Assembly (NCBI GenBank): GCA_034401795.1
Contig: CM067373.1
Location: 37,421,443-37,485,442 of the forward strand
Length of the DNA: 64,000 nt
Direction: 5' to 3'
From: Chaetoderma sp. LZ-2023a
Lineage: Eukaryota > Mollusca > Caudofoveata > Chaetodermatida > Chaetodermatidae
This document shows, piece after piece, positions 36,101-49,300 of this stretch (positions within the stretch are counted from its first letter, which is position 1; each line of letters starts with the position of its first letter). The notes beneath the pieces are model-generated. The model made no database searches. It worked only from the letters and a program-made list of their open reading frames with translations, and was not told where the DNA came from. A program made the translations under genes and the position numbers.

Positions 36101-39100
36101 GTTCATACGTCATCACTAGTTTTAAATCAACATCTCTGGACCTTGCGGCAATAATTAATCGACCAAATAGTTCGCGGTCAGATCTCACATTGTGAATTTT
36201 TTCAGCATTTGTTTTGAGTTTTTTCTTCTGCGCTAGGCTGGCAAATGTTTTAAGTTTTAAGTGTGGCAACGTGTCCCAAAAGCTTCTCGTGTTAGTGTCC
36301 AGCCGCTCCTGAACAAAATTTTCCATAATCTCCTTACCAATGTCATAGGCGGAAACAAGTCTCTTGGCGATTTCACTAGGCAATACCACGCCAGTTGCAA
36401 TGTTTACAAGCGGAAGACACTCGCTGTCGTCGTTTTCCGCAATATTAAAGGGATTGGTCATTATATCTGATGAGAACATCGAAAGTATCTTCTGCACATC
36501 GGTTTCATCCCTGTTCATTCGATTAGTCCCCATTTCCTTATGTACTCCAAACATGTGACTATCTTGTAACCCACACATTTGCTTTGTGACCGTTGTTATG
36601 GCTGCCCTCTCGTGGCTAGTTAAAAACCACCTCTCCAGAGCTCCTGGCTTTTGTGTTATTCCAATAATACCACCTCGCTTTTTGGAATCCAAATTAATCG
36701 ATTGCTCTAAGGCCATATCTGTCCACACTTGATTGAATGGATGGTCTGAGCGACTTACGGAATGATTTCCATTCAAGAATTGTTCATGTACATGGGGATG
36801 TGTACTTGGAAGCATCTTCATGTCCGCAAGATATATTGGCAGCCATCTTGCATAATTGGTTCTGTCCATGCTGTAGAAATATGGCGCCATAGCAGATGTG
36901 AGGTGTAGTATTCATTTTAATTTGTTTTTCCGCACCGATTACCACCACATCCATCTGTCTCATTCCAACCACCATTACCTGGGTGCTTTGTCAACAGTGG
37001 TACAGCTGGATATACAGATTCTATGATGGAGTTAGTATACATACATAAAATATAACCTTCACATTTCACCCTCGCCTTTGGTATATGCATGCAAAATGTA
37101 TGTTGGATATATGTTAGGTCGATATCCGTCTAAATATCATATATGGTGAATCTAATACGATATTACTTTGAGTTATGACACGATCATGCTTATATCGTTG
37201 TGCACTGTGGATACAGCCAAAGCCTAGACCCCCTATGCAAAGAAATCAGGATAACTAATTAGTGCTACCACAATTTGTTTGTACAACAGGGCTTAAAATG
37301 TGTGGGACATGTCCCCCAAGCCACAGCAAGTGTCAGACCTTCCGAATACTGGGTGTGCTACGTCACGATTCTGACCTAGCTTTAGCTCCTGGACTATATT
37401 AAAAGTTATCGCCATAATTACCTCTCCAACTAAAATAAATGTGAAAAAAACAAGATTTTAGAAATAGTTCTGTATATTTTACCGTATTTAATGAAATATT
37501 CACCATTGAAAAATCTTTCATCTCCACTCATATGTTATCCTTAATTACAAAATGCAATATCAGATATGCCTTCGTGGAGATTCAGAGTGTCTGAAAGACA
37601 AACTAGAATAATATGATGCCTGGCCACCACAGCACATAAGATGTGCCAAATTTATACTGTGAAGTGTCGCAAAAACAAACTTCTTATCTCGAACATTCTT
37701 TTCGAATAATATTCTGAACAATGATCGCGCAACATAAGCGTAAAATTTCTATTGTGAAGTATCTAAAAATGAACCTCTTAATTATCTCAACCGTTCGGTT
37801 TAGGTGTTTAGAACAAGAGGCCCAAGGGGCCTGTGTCGCTCACCTGGAGCACCATGAATTTTTGTCAAAATTGTTGGTGGGTTGTTTAACAGTCTTTTAA
37901 ATGAGTTTGTGGACATTTTTGCAAGTGAAATATGGCCACCAAACACACTACATTTCGATTGGCCCACAGCGCCCATGTTTTTTTGATGGATCAACTGCCG
38001 TTGAACAAATTTTAATGGCCCAAATTTCGGCCAGATCTCTTCAGCGGGGAATTGGCCGATCGGGTTCATTTGAACAAACTTGGATCCTTATGCCCTAAGG
38101 ATGCTTCCTGCTAAATATAATTGAAATCGGCCTGGTAGTCCTCAAGAAGATATTTTTAATTTCCCATTGCTTTAGCATGGGAGCTTTTGATGAGAAAATT
38201 ATCCAAGATGGCCACCAAACCGTTTATCCGACAGTTTCGAAAATTGTAAATTTGAGCTCAGAATACCCAAAAACCTATATAGAACCAATTTTGGCCTCAA
38301 AATCCATCAAATAAAAAAATCCAATATGTCCGCCGAACACGCTACATTTTGATTGGCCCATGGCGGCCATGTTTTTGACGGAACAACTTCCTTTGAACAA
38401 ACTTTAATGGCCTTTAGTCCCTAATCATATCTCCCAAATTTTGGCCTGATCCATTCAGCGGTTCTGGAGAAATCGTTTTCGGGAAAACTAGGCCATCCAA
38501 GATGGCTGCCGAACCATTCGGTCAATCAAGTCGTCTTAAACACGCTTTGCTTACCTCTTTGCCTAGATGAGGTTTTATAAGTTTTGAATCGATTCCCCAA
38601 GCCGTTTCGGAGAACGAGATTTTTAAAGACATTTCTAAAAATCGGCTGAAATCCAAGATGGCCATTGGCCAAATTGGCCGATTGGCTTCGTTTGAACAAA
38701 ATGAAATCGCTATGCCATAAGGATGCTTCCTGCCAAATATAATTCAAATCGGCCTAGTAGTTCTCGAGAAGACATTTTAAATTTCCCATTGCTTTAGTAT
38801 GGGAGCTTTTGGGGGGAAAATGATCCAAGATGGCCGCCAAACCGTTTATCCGACAGTTTTGAAAAGTGGAAATTTGAGATCAGAATACCCAAAAACCTAT
38901 ATAAAACCAATTTCGGCCTCAAAATCCATCAAATAAAAAAATCCAATATGGCCGCCAAACATGCTATATTTTGATTGGTCCACGGCGGCCATGTTTTTTG
39001 ACGGATCAACTTCTCTTGACCAAACTTTACTGGCCCTTAGTCCCTAATCATATCTGCCACATTTCGGCCTGATCCCTTCAGCGGTTCTGGAGAAAGTTAT

Positions 39101-40298
39101 TTTCACCAAAACTAGGTCAACCAAGATGGCCGCCGAACCATTTGACCAATCAAGTTCCCTTGAACAAACTTGGTTCAGCTCTTGCTCTAGATCATATTTC
39201 ATGAGATTTGCATCAATCTCCTAAGCGGTTTCGGAGAAAATTTTTAGACGTTTCCTAAAATCGACCTAAATCCAAGATGGCCGGCCAGAGATTTTTAGAC
39301 GTTACCTAAAATCGGCCTAAATCCAAGATGGCCACCGGCCAAATTGGCCGATCGGGTTCATTTGAACAAACATGGACCCCGATGCCCTAAGGATGCTTCC
39401 TCCCAAATATAACTGAAATTGGCCCAGTGGTTCTTGAGAAGAAGTTATTTAAAGGTAAAGTTGATGGACGACGGACGGACGGTCGCCACAGCATAAGCTC
39501 ACTTGGCCTTTCAGGCCAGGTGAGCTAATAATATGAAGTGACAGCTTTAGATAACTCTAGATTAGCCATTTTAAAACTATGTCATATTATATACAGAAAT
39601 TGGATAATTGGCTTATGTTGCGAACAGTGGTGCATGTTTCCCACAATTTTAAGGATTATGTTTATCAATATCATGGAATATTTAATTTTGGCGAGTCTAA
39701 TGGATAATTTTGACAAGAATTTTGCACTAGTCCACCGGACATGTGGCTAATAGACTATGAGTAGTCCGTGTGGGAATCAGGTAGTCTCAGACTAGCGGCC
39801 ATAACTGAAGATCGAACCCTGAGCCAGATTACCATTGCCTCTATTATAATTTAAAGGTGCATATTCACTCTAGAATGCCTGAAAATATATAAAATAGTAT
39901 ACTTTTAGAGGCTTAAGCCATGTGTCTACGTGTAGTGAAACGAAATAAATTTTAGCAAATGATTTCATTCTGTACAAATTAAAATAACAAGAGAAAGTCA
40001 GCTGGAGGCTGACAATACCCCCCCCCCCCCCCCCAACCACACCCCACCTTCCCCAACATGTGTACATTCCCGTCTTTTCATTGTCTACAATCCTCTTGCC
40101 ACATTTCATCCAATTGCCTAGGAAACTGTAGAAGTTGCAGCGACAAGATTTTTGGCCCCCCAAAATCAGTCATGCATGACCAATGTAAAAACATTTAATA
40201 CTAGGCACATCTTTGGGTGGTGTACATCCTACCAAGTTTCATCCAACTCCATCGGTAACTGTAAGAGGTTTTTTTGGATGTACGGACAGACGATGTAT

Positions 40299-40347
<49 letters not shown>

Positions 40348-43300
40348 ATAACAAACTCCACCCCACCCCAACCCAAACACGCCACAAAAAATCTGTCAGG
40401 CATCAACATCTTTGGTTGGTGTACAATCATCCTGCCAAGTTTCATCCAATTCCCTCTGTAACTGTAGGAGTTGCGGCGACAAGATTTTCGGGATGTACGG
40501 ACAGATGAAGTACGGCCACCAAAATCAGTCATGCATGACCGATACAATTTTTTTTAACAATAGGCTCATCTTTTGGTGGTGTACAATCATCCTGCCAAGT
40601 TTCATCTAATTCCCTCTGTAACTATAGGAGTTGCAGACACGAATTTTGGGATGTACGGACAGACGAAGTACGGCCACCAAAATCAGTCATGCATGAGCGA
40701 TGAAATTTTTTTTTTTAACATTAGGCACACCTTTTGGTTGTGTACAATCATCCTACCAAGTTTCATCCAATACCCTCTGTAATTGTAGGAGTTGCACCAA
40801 CGAGGTTTTCGGGACATACATATGTACAGACAGGACAGAAGCATAATACCCTGCTACGCGTAATAAGTATCAACATTATCAGAATGGCTCAGTAAATGTT
40901 ATATTGGATAAGCATCAACATTATCAGACTGGCTGAGTAACTGTTATATTGAATGAGCATCAACATTATCAGACTGGCTGAGTAACTGTTATATTGAATG
41001 AGCATCAACATTATCAGACTGGCTGAGTAATCGTTATATTGATTGAGCATCACCAGTATCAGACTGGCTGAGTAATTGTTATATTGAATGAGCATCAACA
41101 TTATCATACTGGCTGAGTAATTGTTATATTGAATGAGCATCACCATTATCAGACTGGCTGAATAACTGTTATATTGAATGAGCATCAACATTATCAGTCT
41201 TGCTGAGTAACTGTTCTATTGAGTGAGCATCAACATTATCAGACCGGCTGAGTAACCGTTATATTGAATGAGCATCAACATTATCAAGCTGGCTCCGTAA
41301 CCGTTATATTGAATGAGCATCAACATTATCAAGCTGGCTGCGTAACCGTTATATTGAATGAGCATCAACATTATCAGGCTGGCTGAGTAAATGTTATATT
41401 GAATGAGTATCAAAATTATCAAGCTGGCTGAGTAACTGTTATATTGAATGAGCATCAACATTATCAGACTGGCTGAGTAACTGTTATACTGAATGAGCAT
41501 CAACATTATCAGACTGGCAGAGTAACTGGTATATTGAATGAGCATCAACATTATCAAGCTGGCTGAGTAACTGTTATATTGAATGAGCATCAACATCATC
41601 AGACTGGCAGAGTAACTGTTCTATTGAATGAGCATCCATATTATCAGGCTGGCTGCGTAACCGTTATATTGAATGAGCATCAACATTATCAAGCTGGCTG
41701 CGTAACTGTTATATTGAATGAGCATCAACATCATCAGACTGGCTGAGTAACTGTTATATTGAATGAGCATCAAAATTATCAAGCTGGCTGAGTAACTGTT
41801 ATATTGAATGAGCATCAACATTATCAGACTGGCTGAGTAACTGTTATACTGAATGAGCATCAACATTATCAAGCTGGCTGAGTAACTGTTATATTGAATG
41901 AGCATCAACATTATCAAGCTGGCTGCGTAACCGTTATATTGAATGAGCATCAACTTTATCAAGCTGGCTGCGTAACCGTTATATTGAATGAGCATCAACA
42001 TTATCATACTGGCTGAGTAATTGTTATATTGAATGAGCATCAACATTATCAAGCTGGCTGCGTAACCGTTATAGTGAATGAGCATCAACATTATCAGGCT
42101 GGCTGAGTAAATGTTATATTGAATGAGTATCAAAATTATCAAGCTGGCTGAGTAACTGTTATATTGAATGAGCATCACCATTATCAGACTGGCTGAATAA
42201 CTGTTATTTTGAATGAGCATCAACACTATCAGACTTGCTGAGTAACTGTTCTATTGAATGAGCATCAACATTATCAGACCGGCTGAGTAACCGGTATATT
42301 GAATGAGCATCAACATTATCAAGCTGGCTGCGTAACCGTTATATTGAATGAGCATCAACATCATCAGACTGGCAGAGTAACTGTTCTATTGAATGAGCAT
42401 CAACATTATCAGACTGGCTGAGTAACCGTTCTATTGAATGAGCATCAACATTATCAGACCGGCTGAGTAACCGTTATATTGAATGAGCATCAACATTATC
42501 AAGCTGGCTGCGTAACCGTTATATTGAATGAGCATCAACATTATCAAGCTGGCTGCGTAACCATTATATTGAATGAGTATCAACATTATCAAGTGGCTGA
42601 GTAACTGTTATATTGAATGAGCATCAACATTATCAAGCTGGCTGCGTAACCGTTATATTGAATGAGCATCAACACTATCAAGCTGGCTGAGTAACTGTTA
42701 TATTGAATGGGCATCAACATTATCAGGCTGGCTGAGTAACTGTCATATTGAATGAGCATCAACATTATTAGGCTGGCTGAGTTACTGTTATATTGAATGC
42801 GCATCAACATTATCAGGCTGGCTGAGTAACCGTTATATTGAATGAGCATTGGCATTATCAGGCTGGCTGAGTTAGTTATCTTGAATGAGCATCAACATTA
42901 TCAGGCTGGCCGAGTAACTGTTCTATTGAGTGAGCATCAACATTATCAGTCTGGCTCAGTAACCGTTATATTGAATGAGCATCAACATTATCAAGCTGGC
43001 TGCGTAACCGTTATATTGAATGAGCATCAACATTATCAAGCTGGCTGCGTAACCGTTATATTGAATGAGTATCAACATTATCAAGCTGGCTGAGTAACTG
43101 TTATATTGAATGAGCATCAACATTATCAAGCTGGCTGCGTAACCGTTATATTGAATGAGCATCAACATTATCAAGCTGGCTGCGTAACCGTTATATTGAA
43201 TGAGCATCAACACTATCAAGCTGGCTGAGTAACTGTTATATTTGTGAGCATCAACATTATCAGGCTGGCTGAGTAACTGTCATATTGAATGAGCATCAAC

Positions 43301-46300
43301 ATTATCAGGCTGGCTGAGTTACTGTTATATTGAATGCGCATCAACATTATCAGGCTGGCTGAGTTAGTTATCTTGAATGAGCATTGGCATTATCTGGCTG
43401 GCTGAGTTAGTTATCTTGAATGAGCATCAACATTATCAGGCTGGCCGAGTAACTGTTATCTTGAATGAGCATCAACATTATCAGGCTGGCTGAGTTACTG
43501 TTATCTTGAATGAGCATCAACATTATCAGGCTGGCTGAGTTACTGTTATCTTGAATGAGCATCAAAATTATCAGTCTGGCTGAGTTACTGTTATCTTGAA
43601 TGAGCATCAAAACTATCAGACTGGCTAAGTAACTGTTATATTGAATGAGCATCAACATTATCAAGCTGGCTGAGTAAATGTTATATTGAATAAGTATCAA
43701 AGAAAAAACAAGAGCAACCAGAGATTGCACACACCATTTTGTCACATTGCAATCTTTTTATGTTCCGAATTTCCTTTATTTTCCAGATTTTTTCGGATCA
43801 TGCCCAGAGCTATGGAATCCTAGTGTATGGTCACAACCTTTACTGTGTTCAAATTTGAACCAAATCAGACTGGTAATTTATGATATATCCTGAATTTGAT
43901 CCGATCCGGATTCCTTTATACACATCACAGTCTTGAAATCAGACAGACAGACAGAGACACACGCACACAGTCAGACAGACATGATCACAATACCATTACT
44001 AAGCGAGGGTAATAATAAACAAGCACTCACTTGAGTCGTGCTGCATACGTATCAACACAAGACCTCATTTTCTGCAACAGGGCTCCTATACAATTAGCAT
44101 CAGAGACATCTTGACTTTCACGATCCATCAGTAACATACTCAGTACAGGAGTGACAGCAAATGCACGCAGCAGTTCGAGCAGTGATCGACACAGAGGTAC
44201 ATGTCTTGCCATATCAAGCACAGAATCATTACGTAGATAGGAGCAGATTGTTGGCACTGTGCATGATTGAAGCAGTAGTTCCAGGAGAATGGAGGACATA
44301 TTGGCTGGACTGGTGCTCGATTCAGTTTCTGTCAGGAATGAGGCTGTCTCAAAATTCTTTGGTATACACCCAGCAGGGTTGATGAAACTAGCTAAAACCT
44401 GTTAAAGGGAAACACAAATAGAGAAGGGTCAAAGCATGCCAAATAATGATTTTGTACAATATTTGCATATTGTTCGAATTCTAAATAGTAAATTTTGACA
44501 CGAAAGGCTAGTCTTCAATTTTCATGAGAATCACGGAATGACGTCACCGCATGAATGACTATTGTGGTATGATATCATCACATTAATGAGATTTTGTTGT
44601 TGAAGACTGATAACTCAAAACATTTCATTCAGATACTATGATATTAATGAAATACAAGAGGCCCAAGGGCCTGTGGCGCTCACCTGGACTATTGGCATTT
44701 AAACCATTTGCATTTAAATAGACATGATGGATGACTTTCAGAAAATCCAAGATGGCCACCTAGAGATTGACCAATCAAGATTCTCAGTTAATATGTTGAA
44801 GCCTACAGTTATAGGATCGTTCCACCCAAGTTGTGTTGAAATCGGGTTATTGATTGAAGGAGTACCATTTTTAAACTGTTCCGGAAAACTTTCAGAAAAT
44901 CAGAGATTGCTACCAAAACATTGACCTATCAAAATTCTGAATAGAGGTTACGACAATAGGATCCTTCCAGTCAAAATTGGTTGAAATTTCCCAAGCGATT
45001 AATGAGTAGCATTTTAAATGAATTCTCATTTATCGGAAATCCCAAGCTGGCCACCATCAAAATTCTGTATACAAGTTCCGAAGCGTACGGGCCTAGGGTT
45101 CTTCCAACTGAGTTTGGTTGAAATTGGCCAAGCAGTTAATGAAGAAGAGCCTTTTAAATGATTTCCCAAAATACTCATAAACTCCAAAATGGCTGGCGGA
45201 AAAATTGACCAATCAAAATTCTATATGCAGCTTCTAAAGCCTATAGCCATAGGCTCATTCCAGTCAAGTCCGGCTGAAATTGTTCACACAGTTAATGAGT
45301 AGCGTTTTAAACAACTTCCAGCTATTTTTTGGAAAATTCAAGATGGCCACCAGAAAAATGGACCAATCAAAATTCTGTATACAAGTTCTGACAGATACCA
45401 CGCTAGGGTTGTTTCATCCAAGTTTAACTGAAATCAGCCCAGTGCTTATCGAGTAGGCATTTAAGTGATTTCCAGAAATTTAGAGAAAATCAAAGATGTC
45501 CGCTGGAAAAATTGACCAATCAAAATTCTGTATACAAGTTCTGAAACATACCAGTATACTATCCTCGCAAGAAAGTCTGGATGAAATTGTCCAAGCAGTT
45601 AATGAGGAGTAGTATTTTAAACGATTTTCCAAAATTTTTCAGAAAATTCAAGATGGGCACCGAAAAAATTGACCAATCAAAATTCTGTATACAGGTTCTG
45701 AAGCCTACCCCCAAATGGGCCTTCCAGCCAAATTAGGTTGAAATCCGCCAAGCGGTTAATGAGGAGTAGCGTTTTTAAGCAAAAGTTGACAGACAGACGG
45801 CCAGATGCCGGACAGACAGACGGACGAAGGACAGTCGCCATGCCATAAGCTCACTTGACCATTCTGGCCAGGTGAGCTAACAAGAAAAGTAAGTGTGTGC
45901 TAAACAAAGACATGGAATGGGAGCTAATGTCCAGCTTTCTAACTTTATTACCTCTCATTTTCTTCTAATCTGAACCCATATCGTTTGTAATTCACGGGCG
46001 ATGATGTCATACTGTGAATCTTAACCCTTTAACCCTCAAATTTATTCCAGAAAATTTTGTTTTTCTCATAGAAAATGTCCATTTGCAGACCAAGAGAAGA
46101 CTATTTTTGATAATTTACCACTGGAATGACTGGCTCGGTTATCGAGGCAGTCATTCCAGTGGTAAATTTTCAAAAATAGTCTTCTCTTGGTCTGCAAATG
46201 GACATTTCTCAAGACCACTGCAGAAGCTGTTTTAGGTTCCTATGAGTGTTAAAGGGTTAGGAGCTGTCGAAATCGACGATTTTAAACAAAATTTTTATAT

Positions 46301-49300
46301 TGAGAGGTTGTGACACTATGTCAAATACTTTTAATTTCTAAAATACGATACAGGGTTTTAATCTTAGCGTTTCTTATTGAAAACTAATTATCATATGCGA
46401 TCTTTAAGAGATTTATTAATTATCATACACTTAGTCAATAAATAATCTGGTGAGCTTTGTTAACTATTCCCTATGATATTTGTGTGGCAATGGTGTTTAT
46501 GTTGTAAATGCCAATGACATACAGTAGTCACTATGATTTTTGGTGTGATAATAGGCCCCCAAACAAAACCCTCTCTAAACCAAAACCCTTTCTAGTGACC
46601 CTATTTCTTAGTCTGAACTCAGTTCTTACATGAAATTTAAGCTCTCTAAACCGGAAACCTGTCAAAACTGATCAAATGTGTCAGTCATGTGGTGGTTGGT
46701 CCTGAAAAGGTTACATGGTGATAGCGGTATTGGCGAAAACAAGGTTTCTATGAAAGATTGATCAAGTGATGATAGCCGCTGAATGGCTAGATGAGCAGAA
46801 TTCGTTATGGAAAATGAACTGAAACAAGTTTGTATAGATATAATACTAACCAGAAAGGAGTCTAATTACCTTAAGTAGACAGGTTATATGCTCCTCTTCA
46901 CTACGCTGTCGTAACAATGCCAGCTCTGCATCCCAGCTTGATGTTGTTGAGCCTGTACCAAAACCTGTACCTTTGGCCCAGTAATTCTGTGATTTGTCCT
47001 CTAGAAGAGATGTGCCACCGCCGAGAACTCCAGCTCCACTCGCTATAATACCTGCATGCACTGTGCCTGCGGTGGAGCCAGGTCCAACACTCGATACAGC
47101 ACCACTATGGGTACTTGTGTGACCATTAGATTGACTAGGTACCTGCAAGCTTGAGATTAGAAGCTGAACCTGCAGGAGAACAAGACATACACAGCTTTTA
47201 TTTTGATTATTAACTGCATATATGCAGGCCAAGAGTATACTATTTTTCCCCAAAATATTCCAGAAAGACTGGCTCAGTTAATCAGGTCACACATTCTAGG
47301 GGTAAATTCTCAATAGTAGTGTTCTCATGGACTGTAAATGGACATTAACTAAGACGGTGGTAAAATTTTCAAAAATAGCCATCTCTTGGTCTGCAAATGT
47401 ACATTCAATAATCAGATATTTTGATTTTCTTGACCAAATCTTAGCATTAACCCTTTATCCCTAGAATTTTCTCAAGAAAATTTCAATCTCATAGAAAATG
47501 TCCATTTGCAGACCAAGAGAAGCTTATTTTTGAAAAATAGGCTTCTCTTGGTCTGCAAATGGACATTTCTCAAGACCAGTGCTGAAGCTGCTTTTGGTGG
47601 ATATGAGTGTTAAAGGGTCAATGATTAGTTTATAATAGTTAAATAATAATAGTTAAATATTAAGCACATAACCAGTGAAGAGAAGCCATCTTTTAGTAGA
47701 TATCTGTAACAATAAATTATGTAATACAAGATTCTTTGTCTTAGAACAGTCGAATCCTATCAATACTTGTTATGCGACACACAAACATGGATTATACAAG
47801 GTAATGTCTATGGCATTCTTCTTCAATTATCAGAACACAATAATAATGATACTTAATTCCAGATTAAACCGACAAATTTGGGAGTCAACAATTGAGTAGC
47901 TTGAGTCAAGGAATAGTTTTGTTTTGGGGTGCTATGTTTAAAAGAATCTTCTACGTAACAAGCGAGCGAGGGGGGGGGGAAGAGTTTATTTGGATTGCTC
48001 TCTATGGACAACAATTTTTAAACGCGGCTTTGCAAAAAGATCCAGTATGAAAATTTGTACACATTTTTTCGTGACCAGGAGGGGACATTAACTGCTGGTC
48101 AGATATATATATATATATATACTGAACCAAAAAAGTTTAGCAACACTGAGAATATTACTGTATAAATGTTATTTAACAAAAACAATAAATTGATTTAAAT
48201 ATATTATTTAATTGATAGGCCATTTTCCAATTTGAACAACAGTCTCTTGTTACTGTAATGCTAGCATCGCGCCTTTAACATGGCATCATTCAATGGAAGG
48301 GTCCAATTTAAATAATGACACTGAGCTGTCAATACCGGTTGTGACCTCCGCGCGCATTAACCACTGCCGTACACTGCTTTCTCATGCTTCGAATTAAGCA
48401 CCTGATGTCACGAAGAGGAATCGCATCCCATTCCTGGAGCAGTGCAGCTTCCAGCTCCCGCACGTTGTGAAGATGTGGATGGCTCTCACGCACCATACGA
48501 CCAAGAATGTCCCACACGTGTTCGATAGGAGACAGGTCCGGTGATCACGCTGGCCAGTCCAACACCAGAACGTTGTTAGCCTCAAGGAAATCACTGGTGA
48601 CCTTAGCTGAATGAGGACAGGCGTTGTCTTGCTGGAACATAAAGTCTGCATGATGCTGCATAAAAGGGATGACAACAGGGGCGACAACTTCTTCACAATA
48701 ACGTTGAGCCGTTAAATTTCCGCGAATCACAATAAGATCTGTTTTGCCATTTTCATGGATTCCAGCCCACACCATGACACTGCCATCACCGAATCTGTCG
48801 TGCTGGATGATGCACATCCACACAAAACCTCGACTCATCACTGAACAAAACGTGGCTCCATTGTTGAGCACGCCATCGCTGATGAGTTCTTGCCCATGCA
48901 AACCGATTCTTGATGTGACGCTCTGTAAGTGGAACAGCAACAAGTGGATGACGGGAATGCAGTCCAGCATCATGGAGTCTGTTTCACACAGTTTGTGCAT
49001 GCACTGTAGTGCTGGTAGCGGTGTGCAAATTACGGGAAAGCCGCGGCGCAGTCTCAAACCTGTGACGTCGTGATGACGTCACTAAGTAGCGGTCTTCTCC
49101 AGGTGTTGTTCTCGGTCTGCCAGATCGTGGTCGGTCATTAACATGTCCAGTTTCCTGCTCATGTTGGCGGAGACGGGGAAATGGTTGAGGCGTGAACATT
49201 AAAATGTCGAGCAACAGCGCGAACGCTCTGCTCAGCAGCGAGCCTTCCCATTGTTTCATGGCGCTGATTTTCGGGTAGACCTGGCCGGCGGCCCATGTTC

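Noticed and set aside
37800-38747. Small frames inside C elements with similar peptides at several loci
   Set aside because: The similarity follows from the DNA repeat itself; frames are on different strands in different copies, with no start or domain conserved.
40239-40547. Frame with poly-Val-Cys (or poly-His-Thr) stretch
   Set aside because: Translation of a (CA)n microsatellite inside element I.
40889-43745. Long minus-strand open frames (up to 201 codons, repeated [15 protein letters not shown]) that look like a repeat protein
   Set aside because: They lie wholly in a 45-bp minisatellite whose unit is a multiple of three; lack of stops is automatic, and frames end wherever a unit has an indel.
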